NCBI RefSeq assembly: GCF_019458805.1 | Contig: NZ_JAIBOA010000001.1 | Coordinates: 434,001 to 498,000 of the forward strand | Direction: 5' to 3' | Origin: Actinomadura parmotrematis | GTDB taxonomy: Bacteria; Actinomycetota; Actinomycetes; Streptosporangiales; Streptosporangiaceae | Length of the DNA: 64,000 bases | In this document: piece after piece, positions 24,793-33,999 of the stretch | How the letters are laid out: the number at the start of each line of letters is the position of its first letter | How positions within the stretch are numbered: the first letter of the stretch is position 1 | Program-made: the position numbers and the translations under genes | Notes under the pieces: generated by a model | The model's input: only the letters and a program-made list of their open reading frames with translations | The model's database searches: none | What the model was told of the DNA's origin: nothing

Positions 24793-26478
24793 TTGCCTTC
24801 GGCAGCCACCGGTAGGACGCGTCCTACCAAGCATCTCTTCGTCACCGGCGGTGTCGCCTCCAGCCTGGGCAAGGGCCTGACGGCGTCCAGCCTCGGCCGG
24901 CTCCTCACCCTGCGCGGCCTCCGGGTCACCATGCAGAAGCTGGACCCCTACCTCAACGTCGACCCCGGCACGATGAACCCCTTCCAGCACGGCGAGGTGT
25001 TCGTCACCGACGACGGCGCCGAGACCGACCTGGACATCGGCCACTACGAGCGCTTCCTCGACACCGAGCTGCACGGGTCGGCCAACGTCACCACCGGCCA
25101 GGTCTACTCCAACGTGATCGCCAAGGAGCGCCGCGGGGAGTACCTGGGCGACACCGTCCAGGTGATCCCGCACATCACCAACGAGATCAAGGACCGCATC
25201 CGCGGGATGGCTGGCGACGACGTCGACCTGGTCATCACCGAGGTCGGCGGCACCGTCGGCGACATCGAGTCGCTGCCGTTCCTGGAGTCGGTCCGCCAGA
25301 TCCGGCACGAGATCGGCCGCGACAACTGCTTCTTCCTGCACGTGTCGCTGCTGCCCTACATCGGCCCGTCCGGCGAGCTGAAGACCAAGCCGACGCAGCA
25401 CTCGGTCGCTGCGCTCCGCTCCATCGGCATCCAGCCCGACGCCATCGTGTGCCGCTCGGATCGCCCCATCACCGACGGCCTCAAGCACAAGATCAGCCTG
25501 ATGTGCGACGTGGACCGCGAGGCCGTGGTGTCGGCGGTGGACGCCGCCAGCATCTACGACATCCCGAAGGTGCTGCACGCCGAGGGCCTCGACGCCTACG
25601 TCGTGCGCCGCCTCGACCTGCCGTTCCGCGACGTCGACTGGGGCGCCTGGGACGAGCTGCTGCGCCGCGTCCACAAGCCCGCCCGCGAGGTCACCATCGC
25701 CCTCGTCGGCAAGTACATCGACCTGCCCGACGCCTACCTGTCGGTCACCGAGGCGCTCCGCCACGGCGGGTTCGGCAACGACGCCAAGGTCCACATCCGC
25801 TGGGTCAAGTCCGACGACTGCGAGACCCCCGAGGGCGCCGCCCGCGAGCTCGCCGGCGTCGACGGCGTGCTCATCCCCGGCGGCTTCGGCGTGCGCGGCA
25901 TCGAGGGCAAGCTCGGCGCGATCCGGCACGCCCGCGAGCACCGCGTCCCGCTGCTCGGCATCTGCCTCGGCCTGCAGTGCATGGTCATCGAGGCGGCCCG
26001 CGACCTGGCCGGCGTCGCCGGCGCCGGCAGCACCGAGTTCGACCCGGGCGCCACCGACCCGATCGTGGCGACCATGGCCGACCAGCTCGACGTCGTCGCC
26101 GGCGAGCGCGACATGGGCGGCACCATGCGGCTCGGCATGTACCCCGCCGACCTCGCCGAGGGATCCATCGTCCGCGAGCTGTACGGCGAGGCCAAGGCGT
26201 CCGAGCGGCACCGGCACCGCTACGAGGTGAACAACGCCTACCGGCCGCAGCTGGAGAAGGCCGGCATCGTGTTCAGCGGCCTGTCGCCCGACGGCCGCCT
26301 CGTCGAGTACGTCGAGCTGCCGCGCGAGGTCCACCCGTTCTTCGTCGGCACCCAGGCGCACCCGGAGTTCCGGTCCCGCCCGACCCGCCCGCATCCGCTG
26401 TTCACCGGCCTCGTCGAGGCCGCCATCGCCTACGCGGACCGCGGCGAGGGCAGCGGCGCCGACGGGGCCGGCGCGTGA
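24793..26478 (+). CDS. pyrG: CTP synthase
   Basis: TTG 24793 has GGGAG 7 nt upstream and gives 561 residues beginning near [12 protein letters not shown], as in other actinobacteria. An alternative is GTG 24745, which lies 8 nt after a TATCCT box and could be a leaderless start. The synthetase domain has [16 protein letters not shown] (ATP loop), [14 protein letters not shown] and [11 protein letters not shown]. The glutaminase domain has the nucleophile in [10 protein letters not shown] and the HPEFRSRP region. It makes CTP from UTP, ATP and glutamine. The stop overlaps the Nudix start as GTGA. Confidence 0.96.
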   Translation: MPSAATGRTRPTKHLFVTGGVASSLGKGLTASSLGRLLTLRGLRVTMQKLDPYLNVDPGTMNPFQHGEVFVTDDGAETDLDIGHYERFLDTELHGSANVTTGQVYSNVIAKERRGEYLGDTVQVIPHITNEIKDRIRGMAGDDVDLVITEVGGTVGDIESLPFLESVRQIRHEIGRDNCFFLHVSLLPYIGPSGELKTKPTQHSVAALRSIGIQPDAIVCRSDRPITDGLKHKISLMCDVDREAVVSAVDAASIYDIPKVLHAEGLDAYVVRRLDLPFRDVDWGAWDELLRRVHKPAREVTIALVGKYIDLPDAYLSVTEALRHGGFGNDAKVHIRWVKSDDCETPEGAARELAGVDGVLIPGGFGVRGIEGKLGAIRHAREHRVPLLGICLGLQCMVIEAARDLAGVAGAGSTEFDPGATDPIVATMADQLDVVAGERDMGGTMRLGMYPADLAEGSIVRELYGEAKASERHRHRYEVNNAYRPQLEKAGIVFSGLSPDGRLVEYVELPREVHPFFVGTQAHPEFRSRPTRPHPLFTGLVEAAIAYADRGEGSGADGAGA

Positions 26479-27137
26479 GCGGCCCCGCGGGGGACCGCGC
26501 CCGCGGCCTCGGCCCGGCCGACGTCCGCGACGTGCCCGAGCGCTGGGACGTCACCGGCAGCGAGACCGCCTACGACGGCCCGATCTTCAAGGTCCGCAGC
26601 GACCGGGTGACCATGCCGAAGGGCGACGGCACCGAGACCGCCCGCCGCGACGTCATCGAGCACCAGGGGTCGGTCGGCATCGTCGCGCTGGACGGCGCCG
26701 GCCGCGTCCTGCTGATCCGCCAGTACCGGCACGCCGTCGGCCGGCTCCTCTGGGAGATCCCGGCCGGCCTGCGGGACAAGGCCGGCGAGCCGCTCCGCGA
26801 CCTCGCCGCCCGCGAGCTGCTGGAGGAGGCCGGGTACCGGGCCGCCCGCTGGGACACCCTGGTCGACATCTACCCGACGCCGGGCATGGCCGACGAGCGG
26901 TCCCGGGTGTTCCTCGCCCGCGACCTGACCGAGGTCCCCGACGGCGAGATCGACTTCGAGCGGGTGCACGAGGAGGCCGACATGCCGGTCGTCTGGGTGC
27001 CCCTGGACGAGGCCGTCGCCAAGGTCCTCGCCGGGCACGTCCACAACACCCTCACGGCCGTCGGCGTGCTCGCGCTGCGCGCCGCCCGCGACGACGGCTA
27101 CCGCTCCCTGCGGCCCGCCGACGCGCCCGAGGAGTAG
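26475..27137 (+). CDS. Nudix hydrolase, ADP-ribose pyrophosphatase type
   Basis: 220 residues, coupled to pyr[24 protein letters not shown] and the Nudix box with RELLEEAGY (G-x6-E spacing as in ADP-ribose pyrophosphatases) identify the subfamily. [19 protein letters not shown] fits the substrate-specificity loop. It splits ADP-ribose or similar sugars to AMP and a sugar phosphate. The same pyrG-nudix order occurs widely in actinobacteria. Confidence 0.9.
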   Translation: MSGPAGDRARGLGPADVRDVPERWDVTGSETAYDGPIFKVRSDRVTMPKGDGTETARRDVIEHQGSVGIVALDGAGRVLLIRQYRHAVGRLLWEIPAGLRDKAGEPLRDLAARELLEEAGYRAARWDTLVDIYPTPGMADERSRVFLARDLTEVPDGEIDFERVHEEADMPVVWVPLDEAVAKVLAGHVHNTLTAVGVLALRAARDDGYRSLRPADAPEE

Positions 27138-27151
27138 CGCCGGCCCGCCTC

Positions 27152-27197
27152 CGAAGGACGTCCCCGGCGCCGCGGCCCGGCACGGGGGCGTCCTTCG
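27152..27197 (+). terminator. hairpin terminator after the Nudix gene
   Basis: CGAAGGACG (27152-27160) pairs perfectly with CGTCCTTCG (27189-27197), with CCCC/GGGG pairing inside. It starts 15 bp after the stop codon. Confidence 0.65.
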
Positions 27198-27299
27198 CCG
27201 TATCGGGGCCGGGAACCGGCATGATGGGGCACGTACCGTACGGCCGACCCGTCCAGAAGAGGTGCCGCACTGTCCCCGAGCACGTCCCCGAGCACGTCC

Positions 27300-28250
27300 G
27301 TGAGCGCGGGCGCGGACCCCGGCGCGGGCGCGGCCGGGCTGGAGGCCGCCGTGCGCACCTACCTCGGGCACCTGGCCGTCGAGCGCGGCCTCGCCGCCAA
27401 CACCCTGTCGTCCTACCGGCGCGACCTGCGCCGCTACACCGAGGTGCTCGCCGCTCGCGGCCGGGACGCGATCGGCGAGGTCGGCGAGGACGACGTGCGG
27501 GCCTTCCTCGTCGGGCTCCGCGAGGGCGACGCCGAGCACCCGCCGCTCGCCGCCGGGTCCGCCGCCCGCGCCGTCGTCGCCGTCCGCGGCCTGCACCGCT
27601 TCGCGCTCCGCGAGGGACTCGCCGCCGCCGACCCGGCCCGCGACGTCAAGCCGCCCACCCCGCCGCGCCGGCTGCCCAAGGCGATCTCCGTCGGCGACGT
27701 CGAGCGCCTGCTGAACGCCGCCGGCGACCCCGGCACCGCGCGCGGCCTCCGCGACCGCGCCCTGCTGGAGCTGCTGTACGGGTCGGGCGCGCGGATCTCC
27801 GAGGCGGTCGGCCTCGACCTGGACGACCTGGACCTGGACGAGGGCTTCGCGCGCGTCGCGGGCAAGGGCGGCAAGACCCGCGTCGTGCCGATGGGCGACT
27901 ACGCCCGCCGCGCCGTCGAGTCCTACACCGTGCGGGCGCGGCCCGAGCTGACCAAGGGCGGGCGCGGCGGGCCCGCGCTGTTCCTCAACGCCCGCGGCGG
28001 CCGGCTGTCGCGGCAGGGCGCCTGGATGGTGCTGCACGCCGCCGCCGGACGCGCCGGTCTGACCGATGTGTCCCCCCATACATTGCGGCATTCGTTCGCG
28101 ACACATCTGCTCGACGGCGGGGCCGATGTACGGGTCGTCCAGGAATTGCTCGGACACGCCTCGGTGACCACGACACAGGTCTACACTTTGGTCACGGTGC
28201 AATTGCTGCGCGAGGTCTACGCGACCTCCCATCCGCGTGCCCGGGGCTGA
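27300..28250 (+). CDS. xerD: site-specific tyrosine recombinase XerD
   Basis: 316 residues from GTG 27300. The N-terminal core-binding domain includes [22 protein letters not shown]. The catalytic domain holds Arg in [12 protein letters not shown], Lys in [22 protein letters not shown], and the Tyr in [13 protein letters not shown]. It resolves chromosome dimers with XerC at dif. Position between the Nudix gene and parA-scpAB is the conserved actinobacterial order, so it is a housekeeping recombinase and not a mobile-element integrase. Confidence 0.93.
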   Translation: MSAGADPGAGAAGLEAAVRTYLGHLAVERGLAANTLSSYRRDLRRYTEVLAARGRDAIGEVGEDDVRAFLVGLREGDAEHPPLAAGSAARAVVAVRGLHRFALREGLAAADPARDVKPPTPPRRLPKAISVGDVERLLNAAGDPGTARGLRDRALLELLYGSGARISEAVGLDLDDLDLDEGFARVAGKGGKTRVVPMGDYARRAVESYTVRARPELTKGGRGGPALFLNARGGRLSRQGAWMVLHAAAGRAGLTDVSPHTLRHSFATHLLDGGADVRVVQELLGHASVTTTQVYTLVTVQLLREVYATSHPRARG

Positions 28251-28303
28251 TCAGCGGGGCCGTGCCCGCCGGTGACAAATCCCGACTATCGACGCGCGTC
28301 GGC

Positions 28304-28332
28304 TTGAGACGATGAGGGTCAAGCCATAGAGT
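28304..28332 (+). promoter_or_regulatory. sigma70-type promoter of parA
   Basis: TTGAGA (28304-28309) and TAGAGT (28327-28332) are separated by 17 bp, 45 bp before GTG 28378. Confidence 0.55.
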
Positions 28333-28377
28333 CCCAGTGATTCGGGTGGCATTTTCGGGCTGCCGGGGAGGGATCGG

Positions 28378-29286
28378 GTGACCAGCACACAGGCTCCGGA
28401 GGGCCTCGCCTCCGCGACCATAGAGACCGACCCGAGCCGAGCGCTCGGGCCCACTCAGCGACCCGTGCCGGTGTTCCCGACCCCGGAACCGCTCGCCGAG
28501 CACGGTCCCGCGCGGATCGTGTCGATCTGCAACCAGAAGGGCGGCGTCGGCAAGACGACGACGACCATCAACCTCGGCGCCGCGCTCGCCGAGTACGGGC
28601 GCCGCGTCCTGCTCGTCGACTTCGACCCCCAGGGCGCCCTGTCGGTCGGCCTCGGCAAGGGCGACCCGCGCCAGCTCGACGTCACGATCCACAACCTGCT
28701 GCTCGAGCACGACACCGAGTGGGAGGACGTCGTCATCGAGACCGGTGTCGACGGCATGGACCTGCTGCCGAGCAACATCGACCTGTCGGGCGCCGAAGTG
28801 CAGCTCGTCCACGAGGTCGGCCGCGAGTACATCCTCGCCGGGTCGCTGAAGTCGGCGATCCCGCACTACGACTACATCCTCATCGACTGCCAGCCCTCCC
28901 TCGGCCTGCTCACCATCAACGCGCTCGCCGCGAGCGCCGGCGTGCTGATCCCGCTGGAGTGCGAGTACTTCGCCATGCGCGGCGTCGCGCTGCTGATGGA
29001 GACGATCGACAAGGTGCAGGCCCGGATCAACCCGGACCTGGTCATCGACGGCGTCCTCGGCACCATGTACGACTCGCGCACCCTGCACACCCGCGAGGTG
29101 CTCGGCCGCATCGTCGAGGCGTTCGGCGACAAGGTCTTCCACACCGTGATCAACCGGACGGTGCGGTTCCCCGACGCCACCGTCGCCGGCGAGCCGATCA
29201 CCTACTTCGACCCCACCTCGATGGGCGCCAACGCCTACCGGGGCCTCGCCCGCGAGGTCCTGGAGCGCTGGAAGCTCGTCGAGTAG
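28378..29286 (+). CDS. parA: ParA/Soj-family ATPase of the scpAB locus
   Basis: 302 residues from GTG 28378, with GGAGGGAT upstream. A disordered 45-residue N-terminus precedes the deviant Walker A motif CNQKGGVGKTTTTINLG. Walker A' is LLVDFDPQGALSVGLG and Walker B is YDYILIDCQPSLG. No parB follows; instead scpA and scpB do. This second ParA, distinct from the oriC ParA, is conserved in the actinobacterial pyrG-scpAB region and probably acts with condensin or division. Confidence 0.9.
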   Translation: MTSTQAPEGLASATIETDPSRALGPTQRPVPVFPTPEPLAEHGPARIVSICNQKGGVGKTTTTINLGAALAEYGRRVLLVDFDPQGALSVGLGKGDPRQLDVTIHNLLLEHDTEWEDVVIETGVDGMDLLPSNIDLSGAEVQLVHEVGREYILAGSLKSAIPHYDYILIDCQPSLGLLTINALAASAGVLIPLECEYFAMRGVALLMETIDKVQARINPDLVIDGVLGTMYDSRTLHTREVLGRIVEAFGDKVFHTVINRTVRFPDATVAGEPITYFDPTSMGANAYRGLAREVLERWKLVE

Positions 29287-29297
29287 CCGGGCCGCCG

Positions 29298-29327
29298 GGC
29301 GCCCCGTCCGCGGCCGGACGGGGCGCC
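29298..29327 (+). terminator. hairpin terminator between parA and scpA
   Basis: GGCGCCCCGTCCG (29298-29310) is the exact complement of CGGACGGGGCGCC (29315-29327), with a 4-nt loop. Confidence 0.65.
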
Positions 29328-29366
29328 GGTTCGCGCTTCGATGCCGGTCCGCGCGGCCGCTTCGGT

Positions 29367-29372
29367 TACCGT
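29367..29372 (+). promoter_or_regulatory. -10-like TACCGT before scpA
   Basis: TACCGT ends 8 nt before GTG 29381, after the parA terminator. A leaderless scpAB-rluB message is predicted. Confidence 0.4.
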
Positions 29373-29380
29373 TCTCTCTC

Positions 29381-30238
29381 GTGACCCCACCAGCCGCATC
29401 CGTGCAGGAGCCGGACGCCGAACAGCAGCACCAGGGCTTCCAGGTGCACCTGGAGAACTTCGAGGGCCCCTTCGACCTGCTGCTCGGCCTCATCTCCAAG
29501 CACAAGCTCGACATCACCGAGGTGTCGCTGCACAAGGTCACCGACGACTTCCTGGCGCACATCAACGCGCACGGCAAGGAGTGGGACCTCGACCAGACGA
29601 CGCACTTCCTGCTCGTCGCCGCCACCCTGCTCGACCTGAAGGCCGCGCGGCTGCTGCCGTCCGGCGAGGTGGACGACGAGGAGGACCTGGCGCTGCTGGA
29701 GGCCCGCGACCTGCTGTTCGCGCGGCTGCTGCAGTACCGCGCCTACAAGGACGTCGCGCAGGTGCTGGCGGGCATGATGGCCGAGCAGGGCCGCAGGTTC
29801 CCGCGGCTCGTGCCGATGGAGCCGCGGTTCGCGAACCTGCTGCCGGAGGTGCTGCTCGGCATCGGGCCGGACCGGTTCGCCGAGCTGGCCGCCAAGGCGA
29901 TGGCGCCGAAGGCGCCGCCGTCGGTGTCGGTCGAGCACATGTACCAGCCGAAGGCGAGCGTCAAGGAGCAGGCCGAGATCGTGGTCGCCCGGCTGCGCGA
30001 GCTGCGGGAGACCACCTTCGGCGTGCTGGTCGAGGACGCCGCCGGCACCTTCGAGGTGGTGGCCCGCTTCCTGGCCCTGCTGGAGCTGTACCGGGAGAGG
30101 GCCGTCGCCTTCGACCAGCCCGAGCCGCTCGGCGTGCTCGGCATCACCTGGACCGGGACCGACGAGGGCGACGTCAGCGTCGGCGACGACTACGAGGGCG
30201 CGCCCGCGCGGCCCACCGACGACGAGAAGGGCGCATGA
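29381..30238 (+). CDS. scpA: segregation and condensation protein A
   Basis: 285 residues. FQVHLENFEGPFDLLLGLI is the kleisin N-terminal signature, followed by TEVSLHKVTDDFLAHI, LDLKAARLLPSGE and a C-terminal winged helix near LVEDAAGTFEVVARFLALLEL. ScpA bridges SMC heads and binds ScpB. The stop overlaps scpB as ATGA. The last 25 residues (DDYEGAPARPTDDEKGA) are an acidic tail. Confidence 0.94.
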   Translation: MTPPAASVQEPDAEQQHQGFQVHLENFEGPFDLLLGLISKHKLDITEVSLHKVTDDFLAHINAHGKEWDLDQTTHFLLVAATLLDLKAARLLPSGEVDDEEDLALLEARDLLFARLLQYRAYKDVAQVLAGMMAEQGRRFPRLVPMEPRFANLLPEVLLGIGPDRFAELAAKAMAPKAPPSVSVEHMYQPKASVKEQAEIVVARLRELRETTFGVLVEDAAGTFEVVARFLALLELYRERAVAFDQPEPLGVLGITWTGTDEGDVSVGDDYEGAPARPTDDEKGA

Positions 30239-30837
30239 CCGAGACCCCCGCCCCGGACGGGGCCGCCCCTGCCGGGGCACCGCCGGACGCCGCCCTGCCG
30301 GGGCTGCGCGCGTCCGTCGAGGCGATCCTGCTGGTGGTGGACGAGCCGGTGGGCGAGATCACCCTCGCCCAGCTGCTGGAGCGGCCCCGCCACGAGATCG
30401 CCGCGACGCTCCGCGAGCTCAGCGCGGAATACACCGCGCAGGGCCGCGGGTTCGACCTGAGGGAGGCGGCCGGCGGCTGGCGGTTCTACACCCGGGACGT
30501 CTGCGCGCCGGTCGTGGAGCGCTTCGTCACCGACGGCCAGCAGGCCCGGCTCACCCAGGCCGCCCTGGAGACCCTCGCGGTGGTCGCCTACCGGCAGCCG
30601 GTGAGCCGCGCGCGCGTCTCGGCGGTGCGCGGCGTCAACAGCGACGGCGTGATGCGCACCCTGACCCTGCGCGGCCTCATCGAGGAGGCCGGGCAGGACA
30701 CCGAGACCCAGGCGCACCTGTACCGCACGACGGGCTACTTCCTGGAACGGCTCGGGCTGCGCTCGCTGGACGAGCTGCCCGAGCTGGCCCCCTTCCTGCC
30801 CGACGACCTGCCCGACGACATCATCGAGGGAACGTGA
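30235..30837 (+). CDS. scpB: segregation and condensation protein B
   Basis: 200 residues from ATG 30235, overlapping scpA. Two winged-helix units are visible: LRASVEAILLVVDEPV to ELSAEYTAQGRGFDLREAAGGWRFYT, and QAALETLAVVAYRQPVSRARVSAVRGVNSDGVMRTL. It forms the ScpAB-SMC complex. The C-terminus is acidic. Its stop overlaps the pseudouridine synthase start as GTGA. Confidence 0.94.
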   Translation: MTETPAPDGAAPAGAPPDAALPGLRASVEAILLVVDEPVGEITLAQLLERPRHEIAATLRELSAEYTAQGRGFDLREAAGGWRFYTRDVCAPVVERFVTDGQQARLTQAALETLAVVAYRQPVSRARVSAVRGVNSDGVMRTLTLRGLIEEAGQDTETQAHLYRTTGYFLERLGLRSLDELPELAPFLPDDLPDDIIEGT

Positions 30838-31565
30838 GCGAGAACGAAGGCGTACGCCTGCAGAAGGTCCTGGCGGACGCCGGGATCGGCAGCCGCCGCC
30901 ACTGCGAGGAACTGATCGGCGAGGGCCGGGTCACCGTCGACGGCAAGAAGGTGTTCCGGTTCGGCGAGCGCGTCGACCCGCGGACCGCCGTCATCCACGT
31001 CGACGGCGCCCGGGTGGAGACCCGCGCCGAGATGCGCTACTACATGATCAACAAGCCGCGCGGCGTGGTGTCCACCATGTCCGACGAGCGGGGCCGCAAG
31101 TCCCTCGCCGACTACGTCGAGGTGCCCGAGCGGCTGTTCCACGTCGGCCGCCTGGACACCGACACCGAGGGCCTCATCCTGCTCACCAACGACGGCGAGC
31201 TCGCGCACCGGCTCACCCACCCGAGCTTCGGCGTCGACAAGGTCTACCTCGCCGAGGTGCACGGCCCGATCCCCCGCGACCTCGGCAAGCGGCTCCGCCA
31301 GGGCGTCATGCTGGAGGACGGCCCGGCCAAGGCCGACCGGTTCCGCATCTTCGACCAGGCGGGCCGGCGGGTGCTGGTCGAGATCACCCTGCACGAGGGC
31401 CGCAAGCACATCGTGCGGCGGCTGCTGAAGGAGGTCGGGTTCCCGGTCCAGCAGCTCGCCCGCGTAGAGTTCGGGCCGATCAAGCTGGGCCAGCTGAGCC
31501 CCGGCGGCATCCGCGCGCTCACCACCCGGGAGGTCGGCGAGCTGTACAAGGCCGTCGGGATGTAG
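30834..31565 (+). CDS. rluB: 23S rRNA pseudouridine synthase, RsuA/RluB family
   Basis: 243 residues. The N-terminal S4 domain (VRLQKVLADAGIGSRRHCEELI) is followed by the synthase domain with catalytic Asp in VGRLDTDTEGLILLTNDGEL, then ITLHEGRKHIVRRLL. RluB modifies U2605 of E. coli 23S rRNA; the exact site here is not proven. Coupled to scpB in the conserved order. Confidence 0.9.
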   Translation: MSENEGVRLQKVLADAGIGSRRHCEELIGEGRVTVDGKKVFRFGERVDPRTAVIHVDGARVETRAEMRYYMINKPRGVVSTMSDERGRKSLADYVEVPERLFHVGRLDTDTEGLILLTNDGELAHRLTHPSFGVDKVYLAEVHGPIPRDLGKRLRQGVMLEDGPAKADRFRIFDQAGRRVLVEITLHEGRKHIVRRLLKEVGFPVQQLARVEFGPIKLGQLSPGGIRALTTREVGELYKAVGM

Positions 31566-31625
31566 GCGGCGGCAGCCGTAGGCGGAGGGCGCGGGCGGCG
31601 CCCGCGGGACGCGAGGAGGACGAGC

Positions 31626-31988
31626 GTGGCGGTACGGGCGGTTCGGGGCGCGACGCAGGTCGAGGCCGACGACCGGGACCAGATCCTGGAGGCGACGACC
31701 GAGCTGGTGGCGGCGGTGCTGGCGCGCAACGCGCTGACCACCGACGACGTGATCAGCGTGATCTTCACCGCGACGCCCGACCTCACCGCGGAGTTCCCCG
31801 CGCTCGCCGCCCGCAAGCTCGGCTTTCACGAGGTCCCGCTGATCTGCGCGTCGGAGATCGCCGTCCCGCACGCGCTGCCGCGGGTGATCCGGCTCATGGC
31901 GCACGTCGCGACGGACCGCCCGCGCGCCGAGGTCCAGCACGTCTACCTGCGCGGCGCGACCGCGCTGCGGCTCGACATCGCGCAGTGA
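31626..31988 (+). CDS. aroH: monofunctional chorismate mutase, AroH class
   Basis: 120 residues with AGGAGG upstream. VRAVRGATQVEADDRDQILEAT, SVIFTATPDLTAEFPALAAR and VYLRGATALRLDI are the AroH pseudo-alpha/beta-barrel motifs, including the catalytic Arg in VRGAT. It converts chorismate to prephenate; the adjacent prephenate dehydrogenase takes the product toward tyrosine. Confidence 0.94.
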   Translation: MAVRAVRGATQVEADDRDQILEATTELVAAVLARNALTTDDVISVIFTATPDLTAEFPALAARKLGFHEVPLICASEIAVPHALPRVIRLMAHVATDRPRAEVQHVYLRGATALRLDIAQ

Positions 31989-32046
31989 CGCGGGCGCGAT
32001 GACGCGGGCGCGGCCCGCGCGGTGATCGGTGTCCCGCGCGGGCCGC

Positions 32047-32052
32047 TACCCT
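32047..32052 (+). promoter_or_regulatory. -10-like TACCCT before tyrA
   Basis: TACCCT ends 6 nt before GTG 32059. No ribosome site can fit between, so the transcript is probably leaderless. Confidence 0.4.
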
Positions 32053-32058
32053 GGTCGG

Positions 32059-33150
32059 GTGGCTGAACAGGGCGTCCCCGCACGCGTGATCGTCGTCGGT
32101 ACCGGGCTGATCGGGACGTCGATCGCGCTGGCGCTGCGCGAGCGCGGCGCCGAGGTGCTGCTCACCGACCGCGACCGGGCCGCCCTCGCCGTCGCCGTGG
32201 AGCTCGGCGCCGGCACCGCCCTCCCGGACGGCGCCCTGGACGGGCCCGCCGACCTCGCGGTGCTCGCCGTCCCGCCCGCCGCCGTCGCGGTCACCCTGCT
32301 GGACGCCCAGAAGCGCGGCCTCGCCACCGCCTACACCGACGTCGCGTCGGTGAAGGCGCTGCCGATCGCGCAGGCCGCCGAGCTCGGCTGCGACCTCACC
32401 CGCTTCGTCGCCGGCCACCCGCTGGCCGGGCGCGAGCGGTCCGGGCCGGCCGCGGCCCGCGCCGACCTGTTCCTCGGCCGCCCCTGGGCGCTCTGCCCGA
32501 CGCCCGGCACCGGCGAGGACGCCCTGGCGGCCGTCACCGCGCTCGTCCGGGCCTGCGGCGCCGAGCCCGCCACGGTGGCGCCGGACGAGCACGACCGGGC
32601 CGTGGCGCTCGTCTCGCACGCCCCGCACGTGGTGTCGGCCGCCGTCGCGGCCCGCCTCACCGGCGCCGACGGCACCGCGCTCGGCCTGGCCGGGCAGGGC
32701 GTACGCGACGTCACCCGGATCGCCGCGAGCGACCCGCGCCTCTGGATCGGCATCCTCACCGCCAACGCCGAGCCGGTCGCCGACGTCCTGGAGGCCGTCG
32801 CGACCGACCTCGCGGTGGCCGCCTCGCTGCTGCGCGACGGCAGCGAGGGCGCCGCGGTGCACGTCGCCGACCTGCTGCTGCGCGGCAACGCCGGGCGCGC
32901 CCGCATCCCCGGCAAGCACGGCAGCGCGCCGCGCACCTACGCCACCGTCACCGTGATGATCCCCGACCGCCCCGGCGAGCTGGCGATGATCTTCCAGGCG
33001 GCCGGGATCGCCGGGGTCAACATCGAGGACGTCACCATCGAGCACTCGCCGGGCCGCGACCTCGGCGCCCTGGAGATCGCGGTGGCGCCGGAGGCCGCCG
33101 AGACCCTCACCGCCGAGCTGCGCGCCCGCGGCTGGTCGGTCCCGGGCTGA
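32059..33150 (+). CDS. tyrA: prephenate dehydrogenase
   Basis: 363 residues from GTG 32059. The Rossmann start is VIVVGTGLIGTSIALALRERG. FVAGHPLAGRERSGPAAA and LVSHAPHVVSAAVAARL are the prephenate dehydrogenase signatures, with the catalytic His in GHPLAG. The C-terminal 75 residues contain an ACT-like domain (ATVTVMIPDRPGELAMIFQ), likely the tyrosine feedback site. It follows aroH by 70 bp. Confidence 0.92.
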   Translation: MAEQGVPARVIVVGTGLIGTSIALALRERGAEVLLTDRDRAALAVAVELGAGTALPDGALDGPADLAVLAVPPAAVAVTLLDAQKRGLATAYTDVASVKALPIAQAAELGCDLTRFVAGHPLAGRERSGPAAARADLFLGRPWALCPTPGTGEDALAAVTALVRACGAEPATVAPDEHDRAVALVSHAPHVVSAAVAARLTGADGTALGLAGQGVRDVTRIAASDPRLWIGILTANAEPVADVLEAVATDLAVAASLLRDGSEGAAVHVADLLLRGNAGRARIPGKHGSAPRTYATVTVMIPDRPGELAMIFQAAGIAGVNIEDVTIEHSPGRDLGALEIAVAPEAAETLTAELRARGWSVPG

Positions 33151-33291
33151 CCCGCCCCGGCCGAACCGTGATCGGCGGTCGCCCGGTGCCGGTAACCTGG
33201 GCGGTTGGGGCCGGTCCGCGGGGGACTACGGGGCACCCCGTCATTCCCGCTGCGCCAGCAGCACCGCAGACGTCACTGAAAGGGAGCGCCC

Positions 33292-33954
33292 GTGTCGCTC
33301 GTCATCGCCATGGACGGCCCGTCCGGGTCGGGCAAGTCCAGCGCGTCCAAGGGCGTGGCCCGCGCGCTCGGGCTCCGCTACCTCGACACCGGCGCCATGT
33401 ACCGCGCCATGACGTGGTGGATGCTGGAGCACGGCGTCCCGGTCGAGGACGCCGCGGCCGTCGCGGCCCGCGCCGCCGAGCCGGTGCTGGAGTCGGGCAC
33501 CGACCCCGACCGCCCGACGATCGCGGTGGACGGGACGGACGTGTCCGAGCCGATCCGCACCCGCACCGTCACCAACGCGGTGAGCGCGGTGTCGGCGGTG
33601 CCCGAGGTGCGGGCGCGCCTGGTGGAGCTGCAGCGCGCCGCGATCGGCGCGGGCGGCATCGTGGTCGAGGGCCGCGACATCGGCACCGTCGTCGCGCCGG
33701 ACGCGCCCGTCAAGGTCTACCTGACGGCGAGCGAGGAGGCCCGCGCGGCCCGCCGCGCCAGGGACCTGGCCGCCGACCCCGGCGCCTCGGTCGCGGTCAC
33801 GCAGGCCGAGCAGGCCCGCCGGGACCGGCTGGACTCCTCCCGGAAGGCGTCCCCGCTGGCGAAGGCGGCGGACGCGCACGAGATCGACTCGACCGAGCTC
33901 AGCCTCGCCGAGGTCATCGAGGCGGTCGTCCGCCTCACCAAGAACGTTGATTGA
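33292..33954 (+). CDS. cmk: cytidylate kinase
   Basis: 220 residues from GTG 33292, with AAGGGAG upstream. MDGPSGSGKSSASKGVARAL is the P-loop, YLDTGAMYRAMTWWML the NMP-binding motif, and VVEGRDIGTVVAPDAPVKVYLTAS the middle region. The LID has ARRARDLAADP and RRDRLDSSRKASPL. It phosphorylates CMP and dCMP. The pair cmk-der is conserved. Confidence 0.95.
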   Translation: MSLVIAMDGPSGSGKSSASKGVARALGLRYLDTGAMYRAMTWWMLEHGVPVEDAAAVAARAAEPVLESGTDPDRPTIAVDGTDVSEPIRTRTVTNAVSAVSAVPEVRARLVELQRAAIGAGGIVVEGRDIGTVVAPDAPVKVYLTASEEARAARRARDLAADPGASVAVTQAEQARRDRLDSSRKASPLAKAADAHEIDSTELSLAEVIEAVVRLTKNVD

Positions 33955-33999
33955 GCGGGGGCGGCGCGCGGCGCCGCTACGCCCCGCGGGGGATGCATC

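Noticed and set aside
22805..24932. Long minus-strand reading frames opposite the coiled-coil gene
   Set aside because: The plus-strand frame has a proper start, ribosome site and coherent coiled-coil heptads. The opposite frames are low-complexity Ser/Ala or Gly/Leu products of the GC bias.
27300..28250. Integrase of a mobile element
   Set aside because: The tyrosine recombinase sits in the conserved nudix-xerD-parA-scpAB order. No tRNA, att repeat or phage gene is nearby, so it is housekeeping XerD.
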